Assembly (NCBI RefSeq): GCF_002723935.1
Contig: NZ_BEWM01000003.1
Coordinates: 1 to 64,000, forward strand
Source: Gluconobacter cerinus
GTDB lineage: Bacteria; Pseudomonadota; Alphaproteobacteria; Acetobacterales; Acetobacteraceae
Length of the DNA stretch: 64,000 nt
Direction: 5' to 3'
Shown piece by piece: positions 17,452 to 26,352 of this stretch. Each line of letters starts with the position of its first letter. Position 1 is the stretch's first letter. A program made the translations under genes and the position numbers. The notes below the pieces were generated by a model. It saw only the letters and a list, made by a program, of their open reading frames with translations, ran no database searches and was not told where the DNA came from.

Positions 17452-18645
17452 ATGGACCGCAGTGTGTCTTCCTTTGAGGAAGATAGTCCCGTTTACACGC
17501 ATCAGACCATGTACCTGGAAGAGGGGATGGATCTGGAATGTGGCGTTCATCTTGCGCCGCTCGAAGTTGCTTACTGCACCTATGGCACCCTCGCGCCTGA
17601 TCGCGGTAACGCCATACTGGTCTGTCACGCTCTGACCGGAGACCAGTATTTAGCCGAGCCTAATCCATTGACTGGCAAGCCAGGCTGGTGGAACCGCATG
17701 GTTGGGCCTGGCCTTCCAATCGATACGGACAGATTTTTTGTTATCTGCCCCAATGTATTGGGCGGGTGCATGGGGTCTACCGGTCCGAAGTCCATTCGGG
17801 CAGAGACCGGGCGGCCTTGGGATAGTGAATTTCCTCCCATCACCATGCACGACATCGTCGCCTCTCAGGCATGTCTGTTGGACCATCTGGGCATCCAGCG
17901 TCTTTTCGCTGTCGTGGGCGGCTCCATGGGAGGTATGCAGGCACTGACGTGGATTGCCGATTATCCCGAGCGCGTTTTTGCGGCTTTGCCGATTGCAACG
18001 TCGCCGTTCCACTCAGCCCAGAATATTGCATTCAACGAAGTCAGCCGTCAGGCGATCTTTGCGGATCCTGACTGGCATGATGGCCATTACAGAGACTTCG
18101 GCGCCATTCCGGCGCGTGGCTTGGGGGTCGCGCGGATGATGGCCCACATTACTTATCTGTCTGAAGAGGCTCTGAGCCGGAAGTTTGGACGTAAAGTTCG
18201 AAGTGAAGCTCCAACGGCTGTGCCAGCTGCCAGCAGTCCTTCTCTGTTTGGTGAGATGTTCGAAGTTGAGAGTTATCTGCGGCATCAGGGCTCAACATTC
18301 GTGCGCCGGTTTGATGCAAATTCGTATCTGACGGTAACGCGGGCGATGGATTATTTTGATCTGGCCGCTGAGCATGATGGCGATCTTTCGGCACCGTTTC
18401 GCAAGTGCGAGACGCGTTTCTGCGTTGTGTCCTTTAGTTCAGACTGGCTTTTCCCCACGTCTCAGTCCCGTCTTCTGGTGCGGGCTTTGAACAAAGCCGG
18501 CGCAAACGTCTCTTTTGTGGAAATCGAGAGCGATCGTGGACATGACGCGTTCCTGCTGGACGAGCCTGATCTGGATCGAACGGTTCGGGGTTTCCTGAAT
18601 GGTGCAGCTGAGCACGCAGGTCTGACGAAAGTGGAGGGGGTCTGA
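17452..18645 (+). CDS. metX: Homoserine O-acetyltransferase
   Basis: A 397-residue alpha/beta hydrolase-fold enzyme that acetylates homoserine in methionine synthesis. It has the family sequence [20 protein letters not shown] and the nucleophile elbow [10 protein letters not shown] with the catalytic Ser, and the C-terminal [13 protein letters not shown] contains the catalytic His. The ATG at 17452 is preceded by GGAGGTGGAAG. The open frame reaches a GTG at 17374, but the extra residues are unlike the family. metW follows with a one-base overlap. The 5' leader has short direct and inverted repeats but no riboswitch I can confirm. Confidence 0.93.
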   Translation: MDRSVSSFEEDSPVYTHQTMYLEEGMDLECGVHLAPLEVAYCTYGTLAPDRGNAILVCHALTGDQYLAEPNPLTGKPGWWNRMVGPGLPIDTDRFFVICPNVLGGCMGSTGPKSIRAETGRPWDSEFPPITMHDIVASQACLLDHLGIQRLFAVVGGSMGGMQALTWIADYPERVFAALPIATSPFHSAQNIAFNEVSRQAIFADPDWHDGHYRDFGAIPARGLGVARMMAHITYLSEEALSRKFGRKVRSEAPTAVPAASSPSLFGEMFEVESYLRHQGSTFVRRFDANSYLTVTRAMDYFDLAAEHDGDLSAPFRKCETRFCVVSFSSDWLFPTSQSRLLVRALNKAGANVSFVEIESDRGHDAFLLDEPDLDRTVRGFLNGAAEHAGLTKVEGV

Positions 18646-19244
18646 TGCGGCTGGATCAGCGTCTGATTGCGGAGATGATTCCAACCCGGGCCCGCGTTCT
18701 GGATGTCGGAAGTGGTGACGGTACGCTCATCGATTATCTTTACCGGACGCGAAACTGTGACGCCCGTGGCATTGAAATCGACATGCAGAGCGTGACGCAA
18801 TCCGTTGCCCATGGTCTGCCGGTTATGCACGGAGATGCAGATCACGATCTGTCCTACTATCCCGATGACTCGTTTGACTATGTTGTTCTGCAAAGAACAC
18901 TGCAGGCGGTTGAGCGTCCCCGGGAAGTGTTACGGCAAATGTTGCGGATAGGGCGTCATGCGATCATCTCCTTCCCGAATTTTGGTCATTGGAGATTGCG
19001 TTTACAGCTTCTGACCACCGGCCGCATGCCGATGACATCGGTATGGAGTACGCCTTGGTATTCCACGCCCAATATCCATCCATGCACCATTCGGGATTTC
19101 CTCGCGTTATGTGAAGAGGAGGGGTACATTGTGCAGCAGTGGCTCGCCATCGACGAGGATGGATTGAAGGCTCCATGGCGCCGCTCAATCCGCTTCGCAA
19201 ACCTTTTCGGTGAACAGGCGCTTTTTCTGCTGCGACGCGGGTAG
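18645..19244 (+). CDS. metW: Methionine biosynthesis protein MetW
   Basis: A 199-residue SAM-methyltransferase-fold protein that pairs with MetX in proteobacteria and is required for, or stimulates, its function. Motifs: VLDVGSGDGTLIDYL (SAM-binding motif I), ARGIEIDMQSV, YVVLQRTLQAVERP, and the diagnostic ISFPNFGHWRLRLQLLTTGR with TPWYSTPNIH. Its ATG shares one base with the metX stop (TGATG), giving tight translational coupling. The normal family length is preserved. Confidence 0.93.
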   Translation: MRLDQRLIAEMIPTRARVLDVGSGDGTLIDYLYRTRNCDARGIEIDMQSVTQSVAHGLPVMHGDADHDLSYYPDDSFDYVVLQRTLQAVERPREVLRQMLRIGRHAIISFPNFGHWRLRLQLLTTGRMPMTSVWSTPWYSTPNIHPCTIRDFLALCEEEGYIVQQWLAIDEDGLKAPWRRSIRFANLFGEQALFLLRRG

Positions 19245-19669
19245 AGGGTCAGTTCTTTTCTCTCTGTGCATCATTGATGCGCAGGAAGTTCGCGATTTTG
19301 CAAAACGCGTTAAATAATAATGATTTTTTAGAAATCGGACCTCTCAACTCCCTTGCAGGGCAAGGGAAGCTGCCTTACATCCGTTTGCAGATATCCTTGT
19401 GTGAAAGCAGGGAGATGCTGACGGTCTCTTCGTTATGCTGGTCGATTGAGCACACGGTGCTTTGCTTCTCTGACTTTGGTGGGGAAAGTGAAGTGGGCAA
19501 TGTGCAGGGCTTTTTGGGCTCTTGCACATGTCCAGCTGTGTGTCTGCGTCTCAGTTTGACGGTTCGTCTTTCATCAACTTTCTAGGCTCAAAGCAGGCAT
19601 TTTATTCGTGCATTCAAAAGTGCGAACTAGCTGTGCGAGCCAGGCCTTGTTATCCCTCAGGAGGGGTCC
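19245..19669. other. Long leader upstream of the second helicase gene
   Basis: 425 bases without a recognisable gene. It contains a perfect hairpin CCCTTGC-AGG-GCAAGGG near 19350-19367 and an AT-rich stretch near 19310-19330. Long untranslated leaders are common upstream of cold-inducible DEAD-box genes, so this may be a 5' UTR; that is inference. Confidence 0.4.
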
Positions 19670-20986
19670 ATGACCAGTTTCGCAGAGCTCAAACTTGCCG
19701 AGCCACTTCAGAAAGCACTTGCTGAAGAAGGTTACACCACGCCAACGCCGATTCAGGCTGGCTCTATTCCTTACTTGCTGGAAGGCCGTGACCTTCTTGG
19801 TCTGGCTCAGACTGGCACGGGTAAGACAGCTGCCTTCGCGCTGCCAATCTTGGACTACCTGCTGCGGCATCGCCGCCCGGCAGCTCTCAAGAGTGTCCGG
19901 GTGCTGGTTCTGGCGCCGACGCGTGAGCTGGCTTCCCAGATCGACGAGAGCTTTGCTGCATACGCACGCCACATGAAGCTGACTCATGCAGTCGTGTTCG
20001 GTGGGGTAGGGCAGGGACGCCAGGTCGAGGCAACGCGCCGTGGCGTGGATGTTCTCGTGGCTGCGCCGGGCCGTCTGCTGGATCTGGTTGGGCAGGGTCA
20101 CATCGACCTTTCTGCCCTGGAGGTTCTGGTGCTGGACGAAGCCGATCGTATGCTCGACATGGGCTTCGTTCGTGATATCCGCCGCATCATGGCTCTCTTG
20201 CCTGCGCGTCGTCAGACGGTTCTGTTCTCGGCAACGATGCCGCAGTCCATTAGCGATCTTGCGCATTCCCTGCTGAAGGACCCTGCTACTGTTCAGGTAA
20301 CGCCTGAGTCCAGCACGGTTGATCGCATCCGTCAGGCTGTGATGTTCGTGGAGACGGACAAGAAAAAGGATGCGACACTGATGCTCGTTGAGAGCTCAAA
20401 TGTCGTACGTGCAGTCGTGTTCACGCTGATGAAGCATGAAGCGAACAAGGTTGCGGAATTCCTGAACAAGAACGGCATTACGTCCGAAGCACTGCACGGG
20501 AACAAGTCTCAGGGTGCGCGTGAACGTGCCATGGCTGGCTTCCGCAACGGGACGATCAAGGTTCTGGTCGCAACGGATATTGCCGCACGTGGCATCGACG
20601 TTGATGATGTTTCTCACGTCTTCAATTACGATCTGCCAAATGTTCCTGAATCTTACGTTCATCGTATCGGTCGTACGGCGCGTGCAGGCCGTGATGGTTG
20701 GGCAGTATCACTCTGCGATGCGGAGCAGCGTGCATGGCTTCGGGATATCGAGAAAAAGATCGATAAGGCTATTCCTGTCGTAACTGATCATCCGTACCAC
20801 TCTGACGCTGCTCAGAATTCCACAATGCGTCCGCCAGTGCTTGGTGGTGGTCGTGGTGGTGGCGGTCAGCGAGGCGGTGGTGGAAATGGCGGCGGGCGCC
20901 GTCGTTCCGGTCCCCCTGCTGGTGGACGCAGTGGCGACGCCGCTCGCCGTGGCGGCGGTGGTGGCCGTCCGACGGGGCGTCGTTGA
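19670..20986 (+). CDS. DEAD-box RNA helicase with RGG-rich tail, RhlE type
   Basis: A 438-residue RNA helicase. The core motifs are complete: PTPIQ, AQTGTGKTAAF, APTRELASQID, LVLDEADRMLD, SATMP, ATDIAARGIDVDD, HRIGRTARAGR. The C-terminal 55 residues are a Gly/Arg tract (GGGRGGGGQRGGGGNGGG and further RGG-like repeats), which in such helicases binds RNA non-specifically and favours condensate formation. The start has a strong site, CAGGAGGGGTCC-ATG. It is a paralogue of the 11379-12665 helicase, which has a short basic tail instead. It ends at a clear terminator. Confidence 0.93.
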   Translation: MTSFAELKLAEPLQKALAEEGYTTPTPIQAGSIPYLLEGRDLLGLAQTGTGKTAAFALPILDYLLRHRRPAALKSVRVLVLAPTRELASQIDESFAAYARHMKLTHAVVFGGVGQGRQVEATRRGVDVLVAAPGRLLDLVGQGHIDLSALEVLVLDEADRMLDMGFVRDIRRIMALLPARRQTVLFSATMPQSISDLAHSLLKDPATVQVTPESSTVDRIRQAVMFVETDKKKDATLMLVESSNVVRAVVFTLMKHEANKVAEFLNKNGITSEALHGNKSQGARERAMAGFRNGTIKVLVATDIAARGIDVDDVSHVFNYDLPNVPESYVHRIGRTARAGRDGWAVSLCDAEQRAWLRDIEKKIDKAIPVVTDHPYHSDAAQNSTMRPPVLGGGRGGGGQRGGGGNGGGRRRSGPPAGGRSGDAARRGGGGGRPTGRR

Positions 20987-21035
20987 TCTGTTAAATATGA
21001 AGTGATTGCGCGCAATCCTTAGAAAATTTTCTACG

Positions 21036-21067
21036 TCTCCGCCCGGTTGTTCGGGCGGAGATTTTTT
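21036..21067 (+). terminator. Rho-independent terminator
   Basis: A 10-bp stem TCTCCGCCCG (21036-21045) with CGGGCGGAGA (21052-21061), loop GTTGTT, then six T residues. It lies 50 bp after the helicase stop codon. Confidence 0.93.
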
Positions 21068-21147
21068 ATATATGGCGCATGACATTCATGATTAATTTGA
21101 AATTAAGTAGTAATTTTATTTTCTAATCTAGGTAATATTTCTTATTT

Positions 21148-21498
21148 TTAAATAGCGCCTCTATTAACTTGGGGCCCCATCAGGTCTCGTACATGATTAG
21201 CCAGTGTATGCAGGCTACTCATGGAAGTGTCTGCTACCATACTAATTCCCAAACCGTCTTGCGCCCAAAGATAGCCTGGCAGATGACGCATCGGACGCAT
21301 AGGCGCTGTGACGTCCATGCCATACATCGGCCGCACGAACAGAGAAATTCTGGCACCGCTGTCATCCTTGTAGAAAAAAACGCAAGCTGGCCCATGATCC
21401 GTTGTGATCAGTTGTCCTCCCGTAAGGCGATAACCTGCTGCAGACAGGTCCGGTGGTCGTACAGGACGGCCTAATGTTCTTCCTCCCCATGCTGCCAA
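21148..21498 (-). pseudogene. Remnant of an anti-sigma-factor-like gene
   Basis: The frame encodes PPDLSAAGYRLTGGQLITTD, then ACVFFYKDDSGARISLFV and GYLWAQDGLGISMVADTSMS. This matches the conserved C-terminal region of membrane anti-sigma factors of the putative transmembrane transcriptional regulator type. The N-terminal zinc-binding and membrane parts are missing: there is an in-frame stop 11 codons upstream of the TTG at 21498, and translations further upstream in all three frames do not restore them. No partner sigma gene is adjacent. The family assignment is moderate. Confidence 0.5.
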
Positions 21499-21871
21499 TT
21501 GTGCAGAGAGTATCTCGCGGGGGATTACTCAGTGGCCGATATCGCTTGTATTGGCTGGATCGTGCCGCATGAGAAGCAGAGCCAGCATCTTGGAAATTTT
21601 TTCCCCGCTTGAAAATATGGTTCGATACCGTGATGGCAAGGCCCGCTGTGATACGCGGTATGGCAGTCGGACGCGAGCAACGGGAAAAAACCGACTTTGC
21701 GGCAATTTCCGGCGTCCGGGGGCATCATTCTCCCTGAGAACAAAACCTTTTACTCATTAGCCCCAGCCCGATACAGATACGGAATACGTAGAGAGGCTTC
21801 AAACGCCTATATGCCGGACATCTGGCGGTTGCATTATGCTTCCGAAGGCAGACTACGTAGATAGATATTCT
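21499..21871. other. Gene-poor stretch upstream of the anti-sigma remnant
   Basis: About 370 bases. Short open frames on the minus strand (one of 72 codons ending at 21525) contain no recognisable domain. It may be the decayed 5' part of the anti-sigma gene or unrelated filler. Confidence 0.35.
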
Positions 21872-22882
21872 TCAGTCGTCATTCGCTTTATGAGCGATGC
21901 AGTAGCTTTTGATCCAATCCGGAGCCTCCTGCTCTAAAGCTCCATTCACTTTAATCTGTCTTTCTCTTGCCCAGCGGTATCCCCATGCAGGACCATATTT
22001 CGTCGTCACTGCGGGTTCCAAGTTATAGACAGGATCAGACTGCGCTTGGGACAGAGTGACAAACCTGTAGTTGTTCTGTCGAAAAATCTTAAGAACCTCT
22101 TTTAGAACAACTGCATTCAACCTGCTCGCATGGAGAAGCATCACGGCAGGAGTATCCCGCCCCATAACGGTTTCATTCAGGTGTTGGTAGTACGGTACCT
22201 CAATACGAACATAATCAAGAAAGGCGCTTCTGATTTTTGTCATATCTTCATCATAGTGATGACTATATGCACAGTCGTAGGCCTGGGCGAATAGGTAGTC
22301 TTCAGTATCTATTGTTGTCGCAGCCAGAGAGTAGCCATGTTTCTTGAGAACGTCGGCAAGTGCAATCCTCTGTTCTTCAGTGTCTCCAGTATGATTGTAG
22401 GGAAAGCGGAAAAACTTTAGATCTCTACCAACGCTTTCTGCCAGAGGGCGAATATGCGTCTCACCTCTCACAATTTCCTGCTCAATATCGGAAACGCTCA
22501 GGTTATTACTATCAAAGTGATGATAACCATGATTGCCAAGCTCAAGTTCATTTTGGTTCCATTCCGTCAGAAGGTCGATACCTGTCTGGCCAAGAGCTTC
22601 TACTTTGTCTTCATTTACAAATCCCGTTGCAGGAATATGCTCCGTGCGAAGAGTTAAAAGGATATGCTTCTCTGTATCGAGAGCATCGCGCTGGTTGATC
22701 GAGGGCCTGTCATGGCCACCACTAACAAATGGAAGATCATCGAAGGTTATGGCCACTTGACGCTTTGCTTGTTTAGGAACGTCAGTTGCAAACGAGAAAC
22801 TGCTAACATATATCGGAGTCATTATACTTAAAGACAAAAGGGAACATATATAAACGATTTTTCTCATCACCATAAAATCCAT
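21872..22882 (-). CDS. Exported polysaccharide deacetylase (NodB-like)
   Basis: A 336-residue protein. An N-terminal hydrophobic segment (IVYICSLLSLSIMTPIYVSS) gives export. The NodB domain (about 40-280) shows motif 1 VAITFDDLPF, the metal-binding motif ELGNHGYHHFDSNN with paired His, motif 3 FFRFPYNHTGD and LLHASRLNAVVL near the end of the domain. It should remove N- or O-acetyl groups from a cell-wall or extracellular glycan. ATGs at 22882, 22873 and 22867 are all possible, with no clear ribosome site. The gene is noticeably more AT-rich than the core genes around it, suggesting acquisition. Confidence 0.82.
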   Translation of the reverse strand: MDFMVMRKIVYICSLLSLSIMTPIYVSSFSFATDVPKQAKRQVAITFDDLPFVSGGHDRPSINQRDALDTEKHILLTLRTEHIPATGFVNEDKVEALGQTGIDLLTEWNQNELELGNHGYHHFDSNNLSVSDIEQEIVRGETHIRPLAESVGRDLKFFRFPYNHTGDTEEQRIALADVLKKHGYSLAATTIDTEDYLFAQAYDCAYSHHYDEDMTKIRSAFLDYVRIEVPYYQHLNETVMGRDTPAVMLLHASRLNAVVLKEVLKIFRQNNYRFVTLSQAQSDPVYNLEPAVTTKYGPAWGYRWARERQIKVNGALEQEAPDWIKSYCIAHKANDD

Positions 22883-23001
22883 TATATTTTAATTATCAAT
22901 TCGTAAAACATGAAAATATCTACTTTATCCGTCAAAATTATGTCTTTGGTGAAACCATTTCCGCTTTTCGTGGTGGAAGCCCGAAAGCAGACGTTCCACT
23001 T

Positions 23002-23018
23002 CCCCCCCCCAAAAAAAA
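23002..23018. repeat. Adjacent homopolymers C9-A8
   Basis: Nine C residues (23002-23010) are followed directly by eight A residues (23011-23018). Such tracts are prone to slippage or to sequencing error. Confidence 0.85.
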
Positions 23019-23263
23019 GCTGCCGCGACAACCAGAATGGTTACAGACCTGCGTGGGTTAAAATGTCTCTCGCAAAGAGGGCCAGAGACGATCACGCTGT
23101 CTTTCCAGGAGTAAACTTTATCCTTGCATAAGCGTCCTTGGAACACGCTTCGAGAGACCCTCGCGGGTCCTATTTTTATGCTCCTTACCCTATGTCTAAT
23201 AATAAGAAAAAACCAAAATAGGCTATAAAGAATGAGTGATTGTTCAGAAAAAGGCGGAGGATT

Positions 23264-23279
23264 ACGCTTTTAAAAGCGT
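23264..23279. promoter_or_regulatory. Perfect 16-bp palindrome, possible operator
   Basis: ACGCTTTTAAAAGCGT is fully self-complementary, about 160 bp upstream of the P-loop protein gene. It could be an operator for a dimeric regulator; no regulator is adjacent. Confidence 0.35.
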
Positions 23280-23392
23280 TAGGGTGTCTTAATGTCAGGC
23301 TTGTAAGAATTTTGGAGCGAACGGCACATTGAGGTATTTCTACTGTACTCGCCAGTATTCGGCTTATTTTAAGGTGCGGTAGGAGAACATTA

Positions 23393-23406
23393 CTGCAGCG
23401 CTGCAG
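23393..23406. promoter_or_regulatory. Perfect 14-bp palindrome near a gene start
   Basis: CTGCAGCGCTGCAG is self-complementary and lies 35 bp upstream of the ATG at 23442, in the region where a promoter or operator is expected. Confidence 0.35.
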
Positions 23407-23441
23407 ATGATCAATACGAGCATTCTTCCCACGAGGCCAGC

Positions 23442-23987
23442 ATGAGAGCTTTTCCTGCACGACAGTTAGAAAACACCATCATCAATCCGGACGTTTTTTT
23501 GGAAACCGATACAGGCCGTATCTGGACGCCCGAACGAAATGTTCAAGCGTGGCAATGCGCCTTTGCTGCACTCCAGCGTCTTCTTTCCACAACTCCCGAT
23601 GCCACGGTGATCGTCGTCTGCGGTTTGCAAGGGGCAGGCAAATCAACATGGATTGCAACTCAGCTGCCTCAGCGTAAAAAAGTTTACTTCGACGCAGCTC
23701 TCCCAGGTGCTCGGCATCGCCAGCCGATCATCGACATTGCCCGCTCAGCCGACGCCGTGCTGGAAGCCGTTTGGATCAGGGTTTCTCTCGACACTGCGCT
23801 TGCGCAAAACGCGCTGCGGGCTCCCGACAAGCAGGTTCCGGAAAAATCCATACGCTCTGTTCATAACCTGTTTGAGCCGCCAACGATTAAGGAGGGCTTT
23901 GAAAGCGTTCGGATCATTGATGTTGCCAACCCATCAGACCACGGAATTAAATACCACGCGGGACGTGCTATGGCAGGCGGAATTTAG
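23442..23987 (+). CDS. Small P-loop NTPase / kinase-like protein
   Basis: A 181-residue protein with a clear Walker A motif, VVCGLQGAGKSTW (about residues 59-71), and an overall size like small nucleotide or polynucleotide kinases. The middle part has IIDIARSADAVLEAVWIRVS followed by an RAPDKQVPE segment that may form a lid. I cannot name a substrate. GAGG lies six bases before the ATG. The gene is isolated, with long non-coding stretches on both sides and palindromes upstream. Confidence 0.65.
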   Translation: MRAFPARQLENTIINPDVFLETDTGRIWTPERNVQAWQCAFAALQRLLSTTPDATVIVVCGLQGAGKSTWIATQLPQRKKVYFDAALPGARHRQPIIDIARSADAVLEAVWIRVSLDTALAQNALRAPDKQVPEKSIRSVHNLFEPPTIKEGFESVRIIDVANPSDHGIKYHAGRAMAGGI

Positions 23988-24489
23988 TCTATATCGGATT
24001 TCGCTGTTGGGTTGAAATGGAGCACGTGGGGCACTCTGATGAATGGAAGCCACATCGAACAATTCTCAGTCAGCTGCATGCAAATGCGCCGTATCCTGCC
24101 TCCGCACTGCTCATGAGCAATTTCTTTGTCGGCGCGACTGAGAAACCTTTTCGCAGCTCAGTCCGCGGCTCTTGCTGTGGCTATGTGCTCTAGCCTGAGA
24201 GCATGCTTGGAAAATCGGCCTGATGTGATTCAAGTGCTGGACGTGGATGCCAAAGCATAGGGGCCGGCTCGCTAGGATCACCCGTAAGGCGAAACGCTAC
24301 CCTTCGATTGCGGCATATTCTGCAGTGGGATGCGGCATCTCCCATAAACTAGAGTTATATACGTTATATAAATTTTTCATTTGGCGCTATGTTATATTTG
24401 TTGCTCTTCTAAAACGGACAGTTCTTCTGTGGGGTAGGAAATTCCTCTTCCACAGGAACATCTGTGTTCTCAAAGAGGGGCGGACGGAC
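23988..24489. other. Region upstream of the ABC/TldDE operon
   Basis: About 500 bases with no recognisable gene. A 105-codon open frame (24247-24564) crosses it, but its residues before 24490 look non-coding. AT-rich sequence at 24350-24395 (TTATATACGTTATATAA) is the most promoter-like segment before the operon. Parts of 24000-24340 look like decayed coding sequence, which I could not identify. Confidence 0.4.
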
Positions 24490-24564
24490 ATGCGGCATGA
24501 TAATCCATCCGAAAACCGGGCTTTCGGTTACGGGCTTCAGCGCCGCTACAGGGCTGCGCAATGA
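24490..24564 (+). CDS. Possible 24-residue peptide overlapping the ABC transporter start
   Basis: A short frame beginning MRHDNPSENR and ending QRRYRAAQ. Its stop overlaps the start of the ABC transporter gene in the ATGA arrangement typical of translational coupling. A purine-rich GAGGGG lies upstream of the ATG at 11-base spacing, acceptable but not ideal. It is rich in Arg, Asn and aromatic residues. It could be a leader peptide, a small modified-peptide precursor for the TldDE operon that follows, or chance. The only support is position. Confidence 0.35.
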   Translation: MRHDNPSENRAFGYGLQRRYRAAQ

Positions 24565-26351
24565 CGACGCCTGTGACCTCCTTTTCCGTGTCTGCATGGG
24601 AAACCCGAAGCCGCTCCTTCAGGAAAATCTATTTTCTAGGCAAGGTCGTCGGGGCTTTCTTCCTGTCGAAGGACTGGAAAAAAGCCTGGCCGCTCCTGCT
24701 ATTGTGCCTAGGCATCCAGTTCGGTGGCGTTTATCTTTTTGCCATTGAGACTGGCATCAACAAGGCGCTGTTCGATGCGCTTCAGTACAAAAACATTGCG
24801 GTCATCCCCCGCTATGCCATCGAGTTCGTGGCAGTCGGCTCACTCGTCTACAGCCTGACATATTTCGGGGTTTATCTTGAAAACGTTCTCGGGATGCTGT
24901 GGCGCAACAAGATCTCGGTGCTTGTGACGGAAGCATGGCTCAGCAATGACCGCTTTTACTTCATAGAGCGGGCTGAACGCGTTGAAAACGCGGATCAGCG
25001 TATTGCGGAAGACGTCCGGCTCGTTATCAGCGGCGTGTTCGGCATCTTCATGGGAAGCCTTCGGTCCCTGTATTCCATTGCGATTTTTACCGCGTTACTG
25101 GTTCGCAGATCGGCGCCTGTGACATTTCATCTCTTCGGACATGAGATCACAACGCGCTATGATATCGTCCTTGCGGCATATGTGACGTCCATTCTCGCGA
25201 CCGGGATCATTTTTCGGATCGGCCGCAAGCTGACGCGCCTGAACATGCGCCAGCAGCATTATGAAGGCGATCTGCGCTTCATTCTGGTCTCCGTCCGCAA
25301 ACACGCTGAGCAGATCGCCTTCATGGCCCGCAGCCGGATCGAGCATCTGCGGATCGTGACGGCTCTTTCCGCGGTGATGCACAACTATTTTGCGCAGCAG
25401 CGGATGAGCGTCGTCATTTCCTTCGTCATGCAGATTGTCAGCCATTTCCAGCGCGTTCTGCCACTGGTCCTGACCATTCCGCGTTACATGGCCGGTCGCA
25501 TGACCTATGGCGACATCATGCAGACGCAGTCGGCGTTCCAGACGCTGAGCTCTTCCCTGACCTGGCTGATGCAGATGTATCCGATGTATTCCGAGACGAA
25601 TGCATCCTTCGATCGACTGTTTGTCCTGTTTGACGCCATTCAGATGCCCGAGGAGACGGGGATTGCTCTGAGCCACACCGCCTCTGACGACGTTTCCGTC
25701 TCGGGTCTGGTGCTGTCTCTTCCCGGTAAGAGCGCTCCTTTGCTGAAGATCGGGCATTGGGAGATCGCGCCGGGCGACAAATGGGTCATCACGGGTGCTT
25801 CCGGAAGTGGGAAAAGCACTCTTCTGCGGGCCTTGGCGGGGCTGTGGCAGATCGGGGAGGGCGCGATCACCCTTCCGCAGGACGCCCGGATTACGTTTCT
25901 GCCGCAGCTGCCTTATCTGCCGCACGGGACCCTGCTGGAACTGATGCTTCAGACGCAGCCGCCGTCCAAAGAGGCCCGCGAACTTTGTGCGGATCTCCTG
26001 TGCCAGTTCCGCCTCTCTTGGCTCGTGGCCCAGCTGGACATTGGGGGAGACTGGAACCAGCGTCTCTCGCCCGGTGAGCAGCAGCGCTTCGCACTGGCGC
26101 GGGCTTTCGTGTCTCCCCCTGACATTCTCATTCTCGATGAGGCTACCTCCGGGCTGGACCAGAACACGGCAGACGCCCTCTACGCCAATCTTCTGGCACG
26201 CCCTGATCTGACACTCATCAGTGTGGCGCACACCCCCAATATCGTGCGGCTGCATGACAGGCGCCTGCATATCGCGAACGGGACCGCCACCCTTTCTGAA
26301 ACTGCGCCGACATCGCCAGTTTCTCTCCTCTCTTCAAACAGGAAGCTCTGA
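24561..26351 (+). CDS. ABC transporter, fused permease-ATPase of SbmA/BacA/YddA type
   Basis: A 596-residue inner-membrane protein. About 1-370 is the membrane part (DWKKAWPLLLLCLGIQFGGV, then ALFDALQYKN, YLENVLGMLWRNKISVLVTE, FYFIERAERVENADQRIAED), matching the SbmA/BacA-like ABC membrane family. About 390-580 is the ATPase: Walker A GASGSGKST, signature LSPGEQQR, Walker B ILILDEATSGLD, and the H-loop His in SVAHT. SbmA itself lacks an ATPase and imports peptides such as microcin B17; the fused YddA-type relatives are less well characterised. It starts the operon with tldE one base downstream. Confidence 0.88.
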   Translation: MTTPVTSFSVSAWETRSRSFRKIYFLGKVVGAFFLSKDWKKAWPLLLLCLGIQFGGVYLFAIETGINKALFDALQYKNIAVIPRYAIEFVAVGSLVYSLTYFGVYLENVLGMLWRNKISVLVTEAWLSNDRFYFIERAERVENADQRIAEDVRLVISGVFGIFMGSLRSLYSIAIFTALLVRRSAPVTFHLFGHEITTRYDIVLAAYVTSILATGIIFRIGRKLTRLNMRQQHYEGDLRFILVSVRKHAEQIAFMARSRIEHLRIVTALSAVMHNYFAQQRMSVVISFVMQIVSHFQRVLPLVLTIPRYMAGRMTYGDIMQTQSAFQTLSSSLTWLMQMYPMYSETNASFDRLFVLFDAIQMPEETGIALSHTASDDVSVSGLVLSLPGKSAPLLKIGHWEIAPGDKWVITGASGSGKSTLLRALAGLWQIGEGAITLPQDARITFLPQLPYLPHGTLLELMLQTQPPSKEARELCADLLCQFRLSWLVAQLDIGGDWNQRLSPGEQQRFALARAFVSPPDILILDEATSGLDQNTADALYANLLARPDLTLISVAHTPNIVRLHDRRLHIANGTATLSETAPTSPVSLLSSNRKL

Positions 26352-26352
26352 C

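Larger units (their letters stand above)
22883..23441. other. 559-bp intergenic region with palindromes and a homopolymer pair
   Basis: No convincing gene. Notable contents: a C9 run followed directly by an A8 run (23002-23018), a GACCC/GGGTC hairpin near 23155-23171 followed by CTATTTTT that could be a weak plus-strand terminator, and two perfect palindromes (23264-23279 and 23393-23406) ahead of the next gene. Confidence 0.45.

Noticed and set aside
22925-23146. 73-codon minus-strand frame spanning the C9-A8 tract
   Set aside because: It has no recognised domain and a rare start; its reading through homopolymers is likely accidental.
23185-23460. 91-codon minus-strand frame overlapping the P-loop gene start
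   Set aside because: No ribosome site or domain; it crosses two palindromes and the likely promoter.
24247-24564. 105-codon open frame ahead of the ABC transporter
   Set aside because: Its first two thirds are not protein-like and lie over AT-rich promoter-like sequence; only the last 24 codons from 24490 have a start and spacing worth reporting.
25095-26270. 391-codon open frame on the minus strand inside the ABC transporter gene
   Set aside because: It is opposite a gene with a full set of ABC motifs, contains no domain, and is the usual shadow frame of GC-rich coding sequence.
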